Assembly: GCA_902493585.1 (NCBI GenBank)
Contig: CABUPZ010000033.1
Location: 1-24,738, forward strand
DNA: 24,738 nt
Source: an uncultured Fusicatenibacter sp.
GTDB taxonomy: Bacteria; Bacillota; Clostridia; Lachnospirales; Lachnospiraceae
Direction: 5' to 3'
Shown: positions 13,740 to 21,710 of the stretch, in pieces
How the letters are laid out: every line of letters starts with the position of its first letter
Position numbering within the stretch: position 1 is the stretch's first letter
Made by a program: the position numbers and the translations under genes
Notes under the pieces: generated by a model
Databases searched by the model: none
What the model was told of the DNA's origin: nothing
The model's input: only the letters and a program-made list of their open reading frames with translations

Positions 13740-15047
13740 TCATGATCCAGCCTGTTTTCCCGCTCTCCCTGATACGTCCGCCATCTGCGCTTTCAGTAAA
13801 GGCTCCGTCAGAAAACATTCCTGCTCGATCCCTTTCTTTTCCCGTCGCAGACATTCAATCAGCTCTTCCAGCAGCGGTTCCTCTATCCGTTCCAGTTTTT
13901 TCACGATACTTTCCGGAAGATCGTATCCATAGCCCAGCTTCCGGTAATGTTCATACGTTTCCCTGTCCATCCGATATGGCAGTACTTCTGGGAATATTCT
14001 TTCCCGAAGATACCGAAAAATACGGATCCCGCCGTAATCCAGATCACTGCTGTGATAATACTGTATTTTCTGCGGCTGATTTCCCGTTTTTTTCTCATCT
14101 TCCAGCACTTCTCTCAGACGGATCAGGAACCGGCGTTCTTCCGGTCCGGGAAAACCATGGGCAAAAAGATACAACGTATCCTCCCGAAAAGAAGCCGTCT
14201 CAAAATTTGCCTTGTTTTCAATCGTCACAATATTACGAAAAGACTGATCCGGAAGGATCCGCACCTCCCGCATGGTCTGGGTATTCAGAACGACCCCGTA
14301 ACGATAGTTTTCCACATGCAGGTTCTCTCCATGGAGTTCCAGAGCCAGCGGCCCTTTGAGATACATCTGCGGCGCGTATTCTTTCAGCCCGATCTGTTCC
14401 AGAACCTGCGTATCTTCCATCCCATCGTCAGCCGTCTCGCAAAATTCCCTTGCGGCAGATACCAGCCAGTCCTCATACTTGTTCTCAAAGGCTTTCGAAT
14501 CCTCCAGACAGGCAGCGCTGAAAATTCTTTTATATACAGGTTCCTCCAGAACATCCAGCATCCGCAAGCACGCAAAATACTCTTCGCAGACTTGTTTCGG
14601 CAGTGATTTTTCCACCGCGTCCTGTACCTGGGCGAGCAGGCTTTCGTAATACCGGCGGATCCACCCCTTCCGGCAGTGCTCCAGTTCCCGTTCCACCATC
14701 TGCTCCATTTCCTGTTTCCTTTTCCAGAGCTGGTATTTCGGATGTTCCCTGCCTGCCAGCCGGTAAAACTCATCCATCTGATCCATGGAATAAGTGATTC
14801 CCTTCTCCCGGATCACACTCTTCCCGTCTCCCCAGTGGACCGTCACAAGCCCTCTCGCCTCCAGTTCTTTCGCCTGGCTGATCAGCTCCTGTACACCGAC
14901 CTGACGGGACAGGTCGGCAATCTCCTTTATGGTCTTGTTTCCTTTCAGAAGTCCCCACTGGCCTTTTGCGCTTCTGTCATTTTTTTCTACGATCACTTCC
15001 ACAAGCGTCTTCTTCTGCCGCTTTCCTGATTTCTTCTTCCCTGCCAT
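13740..15047 (-). CDS. jetD: Wadjet nuclease subunit JetD
   Basis: This 435-residue protein is the DNA-cleaving subunit of Wadjet, which linearises or cuts small closed circular DNA such as plasmids after loop extrusion by JetABC. The C-terminal half is a DUF2220/TOPRIM-like domain: Glu277 in VTIENKANFE is the expected catalytic acid, and Asp335-Leu-Asp337 in SSDLDYGG forms the metal-binding DxD, just before GIRIFRYLRERI. The N-terminal 90 residues look like a winged helix (NKTIKEIADLSRQVG...), and a charged helical region lies between. AGAGGG precedes the ATG by eight bases. It lies 88 bases after jetC and 36 before pap. Catalytic residues are present, so the system appears functional. Confidence 0.88.
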   Translation of the reverse strand: MAGKKKSGKRQKKTLVEVIVEKNDRSAKGQWGLLKGNKTIKEIADLSRQVGVQELISQAKELEARGLVTVHWGDGKSVIREKGITYSMDQMDEFYRLAGREHPKYQLWKRKQEMEQMVERELEHCRKGWIRRYYESLLAQVQDAVEKSLPKQVCEEYFACLRMLDVLEEPVYKRIFSAACLEDSKAFENKYEDWLVSAAREFCETADDGMEDTQVLEQIGLKEYAPQMYLKGPLALELHGENLHVENYRYGVVLNTQTMREVRILPDQSFRNIVTIENKANFETASFREDTLYLFAHGFPGPEERRFLIRLREVLEDEKKTGNQPQKIQYYHSSDLDYGGIRIFRYLRERIFPEVLPYRMDRETYEHYRKLGYGYDLPESIVKKLERIEEPLLEELIECLRREKKGIEQECFLTEPLLKAQMADVSGRAGKQAGS

Positions 15048-15135
15048 CTGCTGTTCCCTCTTTTTCTTTCTGCTTTCCCACCGCCAGAGTACGTTTGCGC
15101 ATTCTGTTCCGCGAGATGCACCTCAAGGAAGCGGA

Positions 15136-18100
15136 TCAATCCTCTGATTCTTCCAGATCCGTCCGCAGTTCCTCGAATTCCAGCTTTTCAAATTCCTGAA
15201 TGGAAATATGACGCTTATTGGGATTCGCGAACAAGAAGGTCTTATCCACGCTGTCCAGATAACTCTGGATCTTGTCATTGGTGGAACTGATGATCGCCTG
15301 GAAGCCAAACTGGCGCATCAGTGAAATGCAGGAAGCCACCTTCTCCGCGTCCATTTTGGAGAAAGCCTCGTCGAGGATCACCAGATGGATCGCTGGAGAC
15401 AGCTGCAGCCTCGGGGACAGATTGATGCGATAAGCCTGCACAAAACTTGCCAACAGAGCCACATACAGCGGGTTCTGTCCCTCTCCTCCGGAATTTTTCC
15501 GAAGCATCCGGTCCAGTTTCAGATACATGACTTCCCCATTCTCGCCGCGCACCATCTGTTCCATATCAAAGCTCAGATACGTCCGGTAATCCGCGTATTT
15601 CTTCATGTTCTGCTTTGCCTCTTCCAGCTCTGCCGCTGTCGCGTTCTCCGGCGGAAGGAAAATCTCCAGAAGCTCGGAGATCAGCTCGCCGTACTGTTCC
15701 TCATGGTTCATCGTAAACAGATCCATCTGGTTTGCCAGATGATTGCTCAGGGCGGACGGAGAGATTTCCAGATTGTCATCCATGAAGACCGGATAAAATT
15801 TACCGTCCTCTCCCTTGTTTTTCTCAACGACAAAACGGTATCGGTCCTTTCCGAAATCATTCTGCCCGATGATACGGTTCAGTTCATTCTTCTGCTCGAT
15901 CGCTTCCTTGATCGCGCTCCGGATTTTATAGATAAAATCATTCTTAAAGATTTCCACAGCTCCCCTTGCCTGTTTCGCCGCACGCTGGGACAATTCATCC
16001 AGGTCTTTGTACTGCAGCTTCTCCATCAGTTCATCAAACTGGGTGTTGTCCAGGCGCTCCGAATCAAACGCCCGATTTGGGCGGTGGGTCAGATACGCCA
16101 CACGCTCCTGGCGCAGACGGGAAAGTGCTTCCTGCGCCCTTCCCTGGGCTTCTGTGTGGCGTCCCTGGAAAGATTTTCTCAGGTTTGTGTAATTTACGGC
16201 GCCGTTTCCTCCTCTTGCCTGACCGGCTTTCTTCTCCACATATTCCCGGAACTCCGCAGCGAGTGTTTCATCCTCCGGCAATTCCTTCTGCTTCTCCACA
16301 AGCTGGCGGGCGTAATCCTGTTCCTGGGCGATTCCCTGATTGATCTTCGCCTGCGTACGGAACACGGCTTTCTGGATCTCATCCCGCTGGCTGCGCAGTT
16401 CTTCCACCCGCTTCTGCAGCTGGTCTTTCTGTTTCTTCCAGGCGTCCACATCCCGCTTCTGCAGCTCTTCAATCTTTCGGGTGAGCGCATCGATCTCCCG
16501 CCCGGTCTGGGCAAGTTTCTTTTTCTGCTCCATCCATCCCAGATAAACGGACGGTTCCAGCGGAAGCATCTCAAGCCCCAGAATCTGGTCGGCGGAAGTA
16601 CATACTTCCAGCAGCGGTTCCAGTTCTTCTTCCAGCTCCCGGATCTGTTCCTCCAGAAGGCGAATCCTCTGGCGGCGGCTCATCTCACCGATATAAGCAA
16701 ACCGGGTGTAATGCTTCGGGTCGATATGCTGGAATTTGAATCCGCTGTACAGCTCGCAGGTTCTTGTGATTCCCACATTCTGTTCCCGCAGTTCGTCAAT
16801 CGTCTCACATTTGATCACACGACCCATGAGAAAATCCACATATGCCCGCACAGATTCATTTCTTGTCTCGATCTCCTCCGACAATGCCTGGGGACGTACT
16901 TCCCAGCGCTTCTCTGCCACCTTCTCCGTATCCAGAACTGCCACTTTGAAATATTTCTTCTTGTCCATGCCCCGGTAAATTTCCAGAGCATCCTTCGCAT
17001 ATCCCGGCGGCACCACCAGCAGCAGCTTATTTCCTGCCATATAGCCTTCCACTGCGTTTCGCCACGCGTCGTCCCGGACCTCCAGCAGATCGGCAAGGAT
17101 TTCCACCGGCACCGGATGGCCGGCTTTTTTCTGCAGCTCCCTGCGCAGGATGCTGCGGGCTTCCTCCAGCTCTTTCGGATAAGCGGCGCTTCCCTGGCGA
17201 AGTTCTTTCAAGGTATCTTCCGCTTCTTTTTTTTCTCTGCGGATCCTTCGGATTTCCGACTCCGCCTCGGACTTCTGCCGGCGGACATCCTTCTGGATGC
17301 CGTCAAATTCCTCCCGGAGTTTTCTCAGTTCTTCCTCCGGAATCGTTCCCTTTTCAAAGCTTTCAATCTTCCACAGCACGGGATTCGGCGTAATCTCCTG
17401 CTCCTCCCATTCTTTCAGGCGGCGCACCGTATCCTGCCAGTTTTTCACGCCTTCCCCGTAGCTGCTCTGAAGTTCATACAGGTTCTTCAGAGAGGAAAGG
17501 AGCTCCTCATAACCGGAGGCATTGATCTTCCCGATCAGCTTTTCTTTCTCTTCCTCCAGTTTCCCGATGGTCTTTTCCAGCTCCTTCTGATTCAGCTCCT
17601 GCTTTTTCACATCCTCCTGGTGGTTTTTCACCTGCATCCGGACAGACGTTTCCAGCTCTCGCAGTTCCAGCACCTCCAGCGCGCTCTGGAAATACCTCAG
17701 CCGGATCACTTCTCTTTCCTTTTCCTGATAGCTGTCGAAAGTACTGCGGATTTTCGTCAGTTCTTCCACTTCCGCCTGGATATCCCGGATGCGCCGGCAG
17801 AGCCTTCCATACTGCGTGACACTTTCCTGCATATCCTCAATGTGAATCTCCTGCTCCATACAGATATATTCCCGCACAAATTCAGAAAGCTTCATATTCA
17901 TACGGAATGGGATCGCACGCTTGAACAACCTGGGGAAACGCTCCGGATTCAGTCCTCCCAGATAGTCGCTGTACATTTTTGCCCGGAACCTCTCATTGGT
18001 CGTCTCAAAATAATAATCTTCCGGGTTCATCGTACTCCGGATGTCCGTGCGGATCTCATCGATGGTCATGGCACGTTTCGGCGTCCGGTAGCCATGTGCC

Positions 18101-18525
18101 GGAAGGGAACCCTTATGCCAAAAGAAAATCTTACTGTAATTGTTGGTTCCGCAGGAGACGTCAAAAGCCACACCGATACACTGGCGCTCCCGGGTATCGG
18201 TTCGCTCCAGCTCCATAACGATCGTTGAAGAAAAATCTTCATTTCTCAGATATGTATAGGAATTGTTGTCGTCCACACTGACCATTCCCCGCAGATATTC
18301 CATCAGGGTACGGTCCGATTCGTCGGTTGCCGCTTTGTTGAAGAACCCGCGGCCATCGGTATTGGCGTACAGAAGGATCTGAAGGGCATCGATGACTGTG
18401 GATTTTCCGCTGCCGGAATGTCCGGTAAAAAAATTCATTTCCTTGTGGAATTTCAGGATTTTCCGGTCAATATAATGCCAGTTGTTCAGGCACAGACGGT
18501 TCAGTGCTTCATATGGTGCTGTCAT
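15136..18525 (-). CDS. jetC: Wadjet SMC-like ATPase JetC
   Basis: This 1129-residue MukB/SMC-type ATPase is the loop-extruding motor of Wadjet. Walker A is GHSGSGKST (35-43) near the N-terminus. A long highly charged coiled coil (about 220-480 and 620-800) surrounds a hinge-like region. The ABC signature NSGGEGQ (1011-1017) and Walker B LVILDEAFSKMD (1048-1059, Glu1053 catalytic) lie near the C-terminus, with SSTND after them. The start is ATG 18525, six bases after GGAG; it overlaps the jetB stop by 17 bases, so the two are translationally coupled. The frame is open to 18543, but the upstream codons are the ribosome binding site. No frameshift or truncation is seen. Confidence 0.92.
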   Translation of the reverse strand: MTAPYEALNRLCLNNWHYIDRKILKFHKEMNFFTGHSGSGKSTVIDALQILLYANTDGRGFFNKAATDESDRTLMEYLRGMVSVDDNNSYTYLRNEDFSSTIVMELERTDTRERQCIGVAFDVSCGTNNYSKIFFWHKGSLPAHGYRTPKRAMTIDEIRTDIRSTMNPEDYYFETTNERFRAKMYSDYLGGLNPERFPRLFKRAIPFRMNMKLSEFVREYICMEQEIHIEDMQESVTQYGRLCRRIRDIQAEVEELTKIRSTFDSYQEKEREVIRLRYFQSALEVLELRELETSVRMQVKNHQEDVKKQELNQKELEKTIGKLEEEKEKLIGKINASGYEELLSSLKNLYELQSSYGEGVKNWQDTVRRLKEWEEQEITPNPVLWKIESFEKGTIPEEELRKLREEFDGIQKDVRRQKSEAESEIRRIRREKKEAEDTLKELRQGSAAYPKELEEARSILRRELQKKAGHPVPVEILADLLEVRDDAWRNAVEGYMAGNKLLLVVPPGYAKDALEIYRGMDKKKYFKVAVLDTEKVAEKRWEVRPQALSEEIETRNESVRAYVDFLMGRVIKCETIDELREQNVGITRTCELYSGFKFQHIDPKHYTRFAYIGEMSRRQRIRLLEEQIRELEEELEPLLEVCTSADQILGLEMLPLEPSVYLGWMEQKKKLAQTGREIDALTRKIEELQKRDVDAWKKQKDQLQKRVEELRSQRDEIQKAVFRTQAKINQGIAQEQDYARQLVEKQKELPEDETLAAEFREYVEKKAGQARGGNGAVNYTNLRKSFQGRHTEAQGRAQEALSRLRQERVAYLTHRPNRAFDSERLDNTQFDELMEKLQYKDLDELSQRAAKQARGAVEIFKNDFIYKIRSAIKEAIEQKNELNRIIGQNDFGKDRYRFVVEKNKGEDGKFYPVFMDDNLEISPSALSNHLANQMDLFTMNHEEQYGELISELLEIFLPPENATAAELEEAKQNMKKYADYRTYLSFDMEQMVRGENGEVMYLKLDRMLRKNSGGEGQNPLYVALLASFVQAYRINLSPRLQLSPAIHLVILDEAFSKMDAEKVASCISLMRQFGFQAIISSTNDKIQSYLDSVDKTFLFANPNKRHISIQEFEKLEFEELRTDLEESED

Positions 18526-19129
18526 CGTCCTCTCCTTCCTCATTTGCGTATGCCTTCGCCACTCTCTGGATCTCCTCCCCCATCAGAAGCATGTTGATGG
18601 TTGGGTAGATCAGAAATCTGGCGTCAGGCTCCAGTTCTTCTCCGCTGTCAATAAAATCGATCATCTGATATTTCTTCAGAATGCGGACAGCGCTACGCAC
18701 CTCCGCTGCCGGCGGCTGTCGGCTGAGCAGCTTAAAACTGTCCATCTTCTCCTGGACCTGCGCACGCGTCGTCACCACATAACTGCTGGTGGACGCAGAC
18801 ACCATCTGTTCATCATAAATCACTTTCAGCATCAGCAAAAATTTCGTTGTATACTCGGAAAGCCTCGGACCAGCCTGTCCTTCCTCCGGCAGCAGCCAGA
18901 TGATCCCGTCCGTCAGCTCTTCCCGCACCGTAAAACCAGCCAGCGCAAAGTATTCTTTCAAAAATTCCAGGTGCTGGTCACAGACACGAAACTCGTGATT
19001 CAACTGCATTCTTTTACTTTTTCTGTCGTATTTCCGTTCCAGCACATAGGTCTGATTCATCAGAAGCCGGATGGCTCTCTGCAGCGCTTCCCTCTCCTGT
19101 GCTTCCATTTCATCGGTATAAGGTATCAT
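18509..19129 (-). CDS. jetB: Wadjet subunit JetB (MukE-like)
   Basis: This 206-residue protein lies between the JetA-like and JetC genes and fills the MukE-like winged-helix position of Wadjet. It is mostly helical, with two winged-helix-like regions (about 50-80, LEFLKEYFALAGFTVREE, and 130-165), and ends in a very acidic tail (EEGEDDDSTI). I assign it from position and size more than from a motif; I recall a DUF6063-like family for this subunit in Clostridia, not confirmed. The ATG at 19129 has only a weak ribosome binding site (GGA about ten bases away), unlike its neighbours. It follows jetA after 89 bases containing palindromic repeat copy B. It overlaps jetC by 17 bases. Confidence 0.78.
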   Translation of the reverse strand: MIPYTDEMEAQEREALQRAIRLLMNQTYVLERKYDRKSKRMQLNHEFRVCDQHLEFLKEYFALAGFTVREELTDGIIWLLPEEGQAGPRLSEYTTKFLLMLKVIYDEQMVSASTSSYVVTTRAQVQEKMDSFKLLSRQPPAAEVRSAVRILKKYQMIDFIDSGEELEPDARFLIYPTINMLLMGEEIQRVAKAYANEEGEDDDSTI

Positions 19130-19167
19130 GCTATGTTATCCGTTCTCACTTTCTTTTCGTTTTTTCT

Positions 19168-19195
19168 GTAACCATTCAGCCAGCTGAACGGTTAC
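19168..19195. repeat. Dispersed palindromic repeat, copy B
   Basis: The hairpin is GTAACC, unpaired A, TTCAGC, CA loop, GCTGAA, unpaired C, GGTTAC. The core ATTCAGCCAGCTGAAC is identical to that of copy A about 9.1 kb away. It lies in the 89-base gap between jetA and jetB, so in the Wadjet mRNA it forms a stem 24 bases after the jetA stop. The short inverted repeat AACGGTT/AACCGTT next to it (19189-19204) gives an alternative fold. Confidence 0.8.
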
Positions 19196-19218
19196 GAACC
19201 GTTACTTTTTCTGTTCTC

Positions 19219-20640
19219 TCACGAACGCCGCTCAAATTTCAGCTTCGGATACCGGTACTGACCGTTGTCAATGGTTTCTTCCAGCGCGGTGACGCGGTAT
19301 CTGCTTCCTCTGCGCAGGGCATAGTCATAGGCAAGGATCAGCTTTTCAAAGGTTTCAAAATCCCGGACCGTTTCCTGTTCCGTGACAAAGATCCCTTCCG
19401 GACTGTGGCTGTCGAGAAATTCCTCGATCTGCCGGCGGCTGTACCGGTTGTGTGTCTGATTCATCCGGAGGATCTCTTCCCTGGTCAGTTCCGGCTGAAC
19501 CTCCTCTTCCCGCTCCGCAGCCTGAAACGCAGCCCTTCCTTTTCTCTTCCGGTAAAAACGTTCCCTGTTCATCACTTCCATACCGGTAAAATGCATCGCC
19601 TGCGCCGCTTCCTGCAGCGCTTCGGACTGAAGTTCCGGCCGATCCGAAATGCTGTTCAGAAAACGGATGATCTGCCCTTTCGTATCACGGTCTTCATTGA
19701 TCAGATAATTCAGCCGCATGACGGTTGTCCGTACGTAACGGGAATGCTCCCGGTCCATCAGAAAGATTCTCCGCTCAATATCGTCGAACGCCCGGCTGAT
19801 CTCCTGGGCAAGTTCCCGTTCCCGGCGGCATTTTTCCAGCAGTCGGCGGATGTCTTCCCGCTGCTTTCCCTCTGTCTTTTCTGTCCCTTCGCCGGATTCC
19901 TCCGTCAGATCCTCCAACTCCAGTTTCTCCGCCCGGCGGGCTGTCTTTTCCAGGATTTCCTTCAGCCATTTCTGAATATCATTTTTGTACAGATAAAAAT
20001 TATCGGAAGTTTTCAGAATATGATACTTTTTCTGCACCACTTCCTCCACATAACCGTGGAGATGTTCTTCCAGAAGTGTCCCATAAGAATCCGCAGACAA
20101 CAGTTCCGTAAAGAAACGATTCATATTATGGAGCATCGTCTGAAGGCTTTTATTCAGGATCTTTGTATTCTGAAGCGCGCCTTTCAGGAGACTCAGATCC
20201 TCTCTGGCATCATGGATATAAGAAAAAACAGAGGCATAGACATTGCGGATATAGACTTCTGCCGCATCGTCCTCCTCCTGATACAGGCGCTCAAAAGCCT
20301 CCAGAAACACTGCCGCATAATCCGGGATCACAATATGGGTGATTCCCTGCATATAATCCTCCAGGCGGTTCAGCCACCCGGCACGCACCAGCCAGTTCAG
20401 AGTCCGTGCCGCCGGGGGCTGGATCCGCTCCAGCTCCGTCTCATTTTCCTCTTCCTCCAGCTTCAGCCGCTGGGCCGTAAAGCACTGTTCAATGACCTGC
20501 TGGGCTGCCTCCTGGCTGATAAAGTAATTGTTGTACTGGTATTCTTCATTGACGCTGCGGAGCGCTTCCATATAAATGAAACGGTTTTTGGAACGGAACA
20601 GTCCCCAGAACTGCTCCGGTACCGATTCGATCATCGGCAT
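19219..20640 (-). CDS. jetA: Wadjet subunit JetA (kleisin-like, DUF5716-type)
   Basis: This 473-residue, mostly helical, highly charged protein takes the place of the MukF/kleisin subunit. It starts MPMIESVPEQFWGLFRSKNR. The middle is rich in Glu/Lys coiled-coil sequence (about 230-330), and the C-terminal quarter looks like a winged helix. I recognise it as JetA of the clostridial (DUF5716) class, as opposed to the DUF3375 form of type I. The chosen start is ATG 20640, seven bases after GGGAGG. It overlaps the dipeptidase stop by 10 bases; a second ATG at 20634 would give an ATGA overlap but is too far from the ribosome binding site. It begins a four-gene Wadjet cluster. Confidence 0.82.
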   Translation of the reverse strand: MPMIESVPEQFWGLFRSKNRFIYMEALRSVNEEYQYNNYFISQEAAQQVIEQCFTAQRLKLEEEENETELERIQPPAARTLNWLVRAGWLNRLEDYMQGITHIVIPDYAAVFLEAFERLYQEEDDAAEVYIRNVYASVFSYIHDAREDLSLLKGALQNTKILNKSLQTMLHNMNRFFTELLSADSYGTLLEEHLHGYVEEVVQKKYHILKTSDNFYLYKNDIQKWLKEILEKTARRAEKLELEDLTEESGEGTEKTEGKQREDIRRLLEKCRRERELAQEISRAFDDIERRIFLMDREHSRYVRTTVMRLNYLINEDRDTKGQIIRFLNSISDRPELQSEALQEAAQAMHFTGMEVMNRERFYRKRKGRAAFQAAEREEEVQPELTREEILRMNQTHNRYSRRQIEEFLDSHSPEGIFVTEQETVRDFETFEKLILAYDYALRRGSRYRVTALEETIDNGQYRYPKLKFERRS

Positions 20641-21578
20641 GGCAGCACCTCCCGCAGCACCCTTGTCCCGTTTCCATACCACATTCCTTCCAGTTCCATC
20701 TCGGAAATCCCCGCCTTGCGAAGCGCCTCCCAAAGAAGTACAAACTGATCCGGCCCGCCGATCTCCAACGTTCCTCTGATCCCGTCAAAATCGCTTCCCA
20801 GCGCCAGCACCCCGGAACCTCCTTTTTCACGGAGATACAGCACATGGCGCACCATATCACTGACCCGGCTGACACCTCCTTCTCCAAGGAAATCCGGTGC
20901 AAAGTTCAGACCGATGATCCCGCCGGACTCGGCGACCGCACGGATCATCTCATCGGTAAGGTTACGCGGATGGCCAATCACCGCCCTGGCATTGGAATGG
21001 GACGCGACAAACGGCTTTTTGCTGTATTTCTGTACATCCCAGAATCCATCATCGGACAAATGGGAGACATCCACAAGGATCCCAAGGCGGTTCATCTCCT
21101 GCACCGCCTCGATTCCCAGAGGCTTCAGCCCGCCTTCCATCCCATTGGGAAAACCGAACGCATTTTCATAGTTCCAGGTCAGTGTGATCAGCCGCACACC
21201 CAAGTCAAAGACTTTCTGTACATTTTCCAGACTGCTTCCGCAGACGCCGCCGTCCTCGATGGTCAGCAAAAGCCCGGTCTTTTCTTCCTGAAAGCACCGG
21301 TCCAGTTCCTCCCCGCTGCGCACCGGCAGCAGGCGGTCCGGATACTGCTCCAGCACATCCTGCCAGACATGCTGTACCCGCAGAAATTCCTCCATGCTTT
21401 TCTGCTCCCTGGACTCTGCCGGAAAACTCCCGGTAGGTACAAAGGCCGCACAGCACTGCACGCGGACACCGGCCTTTTCCAGCCGCTCCAGATCTACCAT
21501 ATGGGTATTTTTTTCAAAGCTTTCTTTCTCAGGTTTCAGCATCGTAAGCGTATCACAGTGAAAATCTATTATATTCAT
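20631..21578 (-). CDS. Membrane dipeptidase (peptidase M19)
   Basis: This 315-residue protein of the renal dipeptidase family is a binuclear zinc dipeptidase. Metal ligands are visible: FHCDTL near the N-terminus (His-x-Asp), TIEDG (Glu, about 107-111), DVSHLSDDG (His), ASHSNAR (second His) and LGSDFDG (catalytic Asp). Despite the family name there is no signal peptide or membrane segment, so it is probably cytosolic and may split D,L- or L,L-dipeptides. The start is ATG 21578, eight bases after AAGGA; an ATG nine codons upstream lacks a site. Its 3' end overlaps jetA by 10 bases, which couples it to the Wadjet genes. The likely promoter is at 21621-21649. Confidence 0.9.
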   Translation of the reverse strand: MNIIDFHCDTLTMLKPEKESFEKNTHMVDLERLEKAGVRVQCCAAFVPTGSFPAESREQKSMEEFLRVQHVWQDVLEQYPDRLLPVRSGEELDRCFQEEKTGLLLTIEDGGVCGSSLENVQKVFDLGVRLITLTWNYENAFGFPNGMEGGLKPLGIEAVQEMNRLGILVDVSHLSDDGFWDVQKYSKKPFVASHSNARAVIGHPRNLTDEMIRAVAESGGIIGLNFAPDFLGEGGVSRVSDMVRHVLYLREKGGSGVLALGSDFDGIRGTLEIGGPDQFVLLWEALRKAGISEMELEGMWYGNGTRVLREVLPCR

Positions 21579-21620
21579 CCTGGTCTTCCTTTCCTGCACT
21601 TCCAAACAAATGTTTTTTCT

Positions 21621-21649
21621 ATTTTAGCACAGGATACAGAAAAAAACCA
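21621..21649 (-). promoter_or_regulatory. Candidate promoter of the dipeptidase-jetABCD-pap-fliB run
   Basis: On the minus strand TGCTAAAAT gives an extended -10 (TAAAAT at 21621-21626, preceded by TG). The -35 region (TGGTTT, 21644-21649) is weak and lies in the T tract of the metY terminator. The start codon is 42 bases downstream of the -10. No other promoter was seen inside the run. Confidence 0.45.
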
Positions 21650-21694
21650 GCCGAACTGTCACCAGACCACGGTTGTCTGCAACAGTTCGGCCGG
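21640..21694 (-). terminator. Terminator of metY
   Basis: CCGGCCGAACTGT and ACAGTTCGGCTGG (minus-strand reading; complements of 21682-21694 and 21647-21659) form a 13-bp stem with one G-U pair. Seven T residues follow (21640-21646). The stop of metY is 17 bases before the stem. The stem is built from two inverted half-copies of the dispersed repeat. Confidence 0.85.
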
Positions 21695-21700
21695 CTGAAC
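21681..21700. repeat. Dispersed palindromic repeat, copy C (partial)
   Basis: AACAGTTCGGCCGGCTGAA matches the reverse complement of copy A (AACAGTTCAGCTGGCTGAA) except at two bases, which lie opposite each other in the palindromic core and so conserve pairing. The right outer arm is lost. A second half-copy lies inverted at 21647-21662. Together they form the metY terminator, suggesting a repeat has been recruited as a terminator. Confidence 0.65.
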
Positions 21701-21710
21701 ACGGTCGTAT

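Noticed and set aside
15385..18228. 947-codon open frame on the plus strand opposite jetC
   Set aside because: It is antisense to the clearly conserved jetC, has no ribosome binding site or recognisable domain, and its length follows from the codon usage of the opposite strand.
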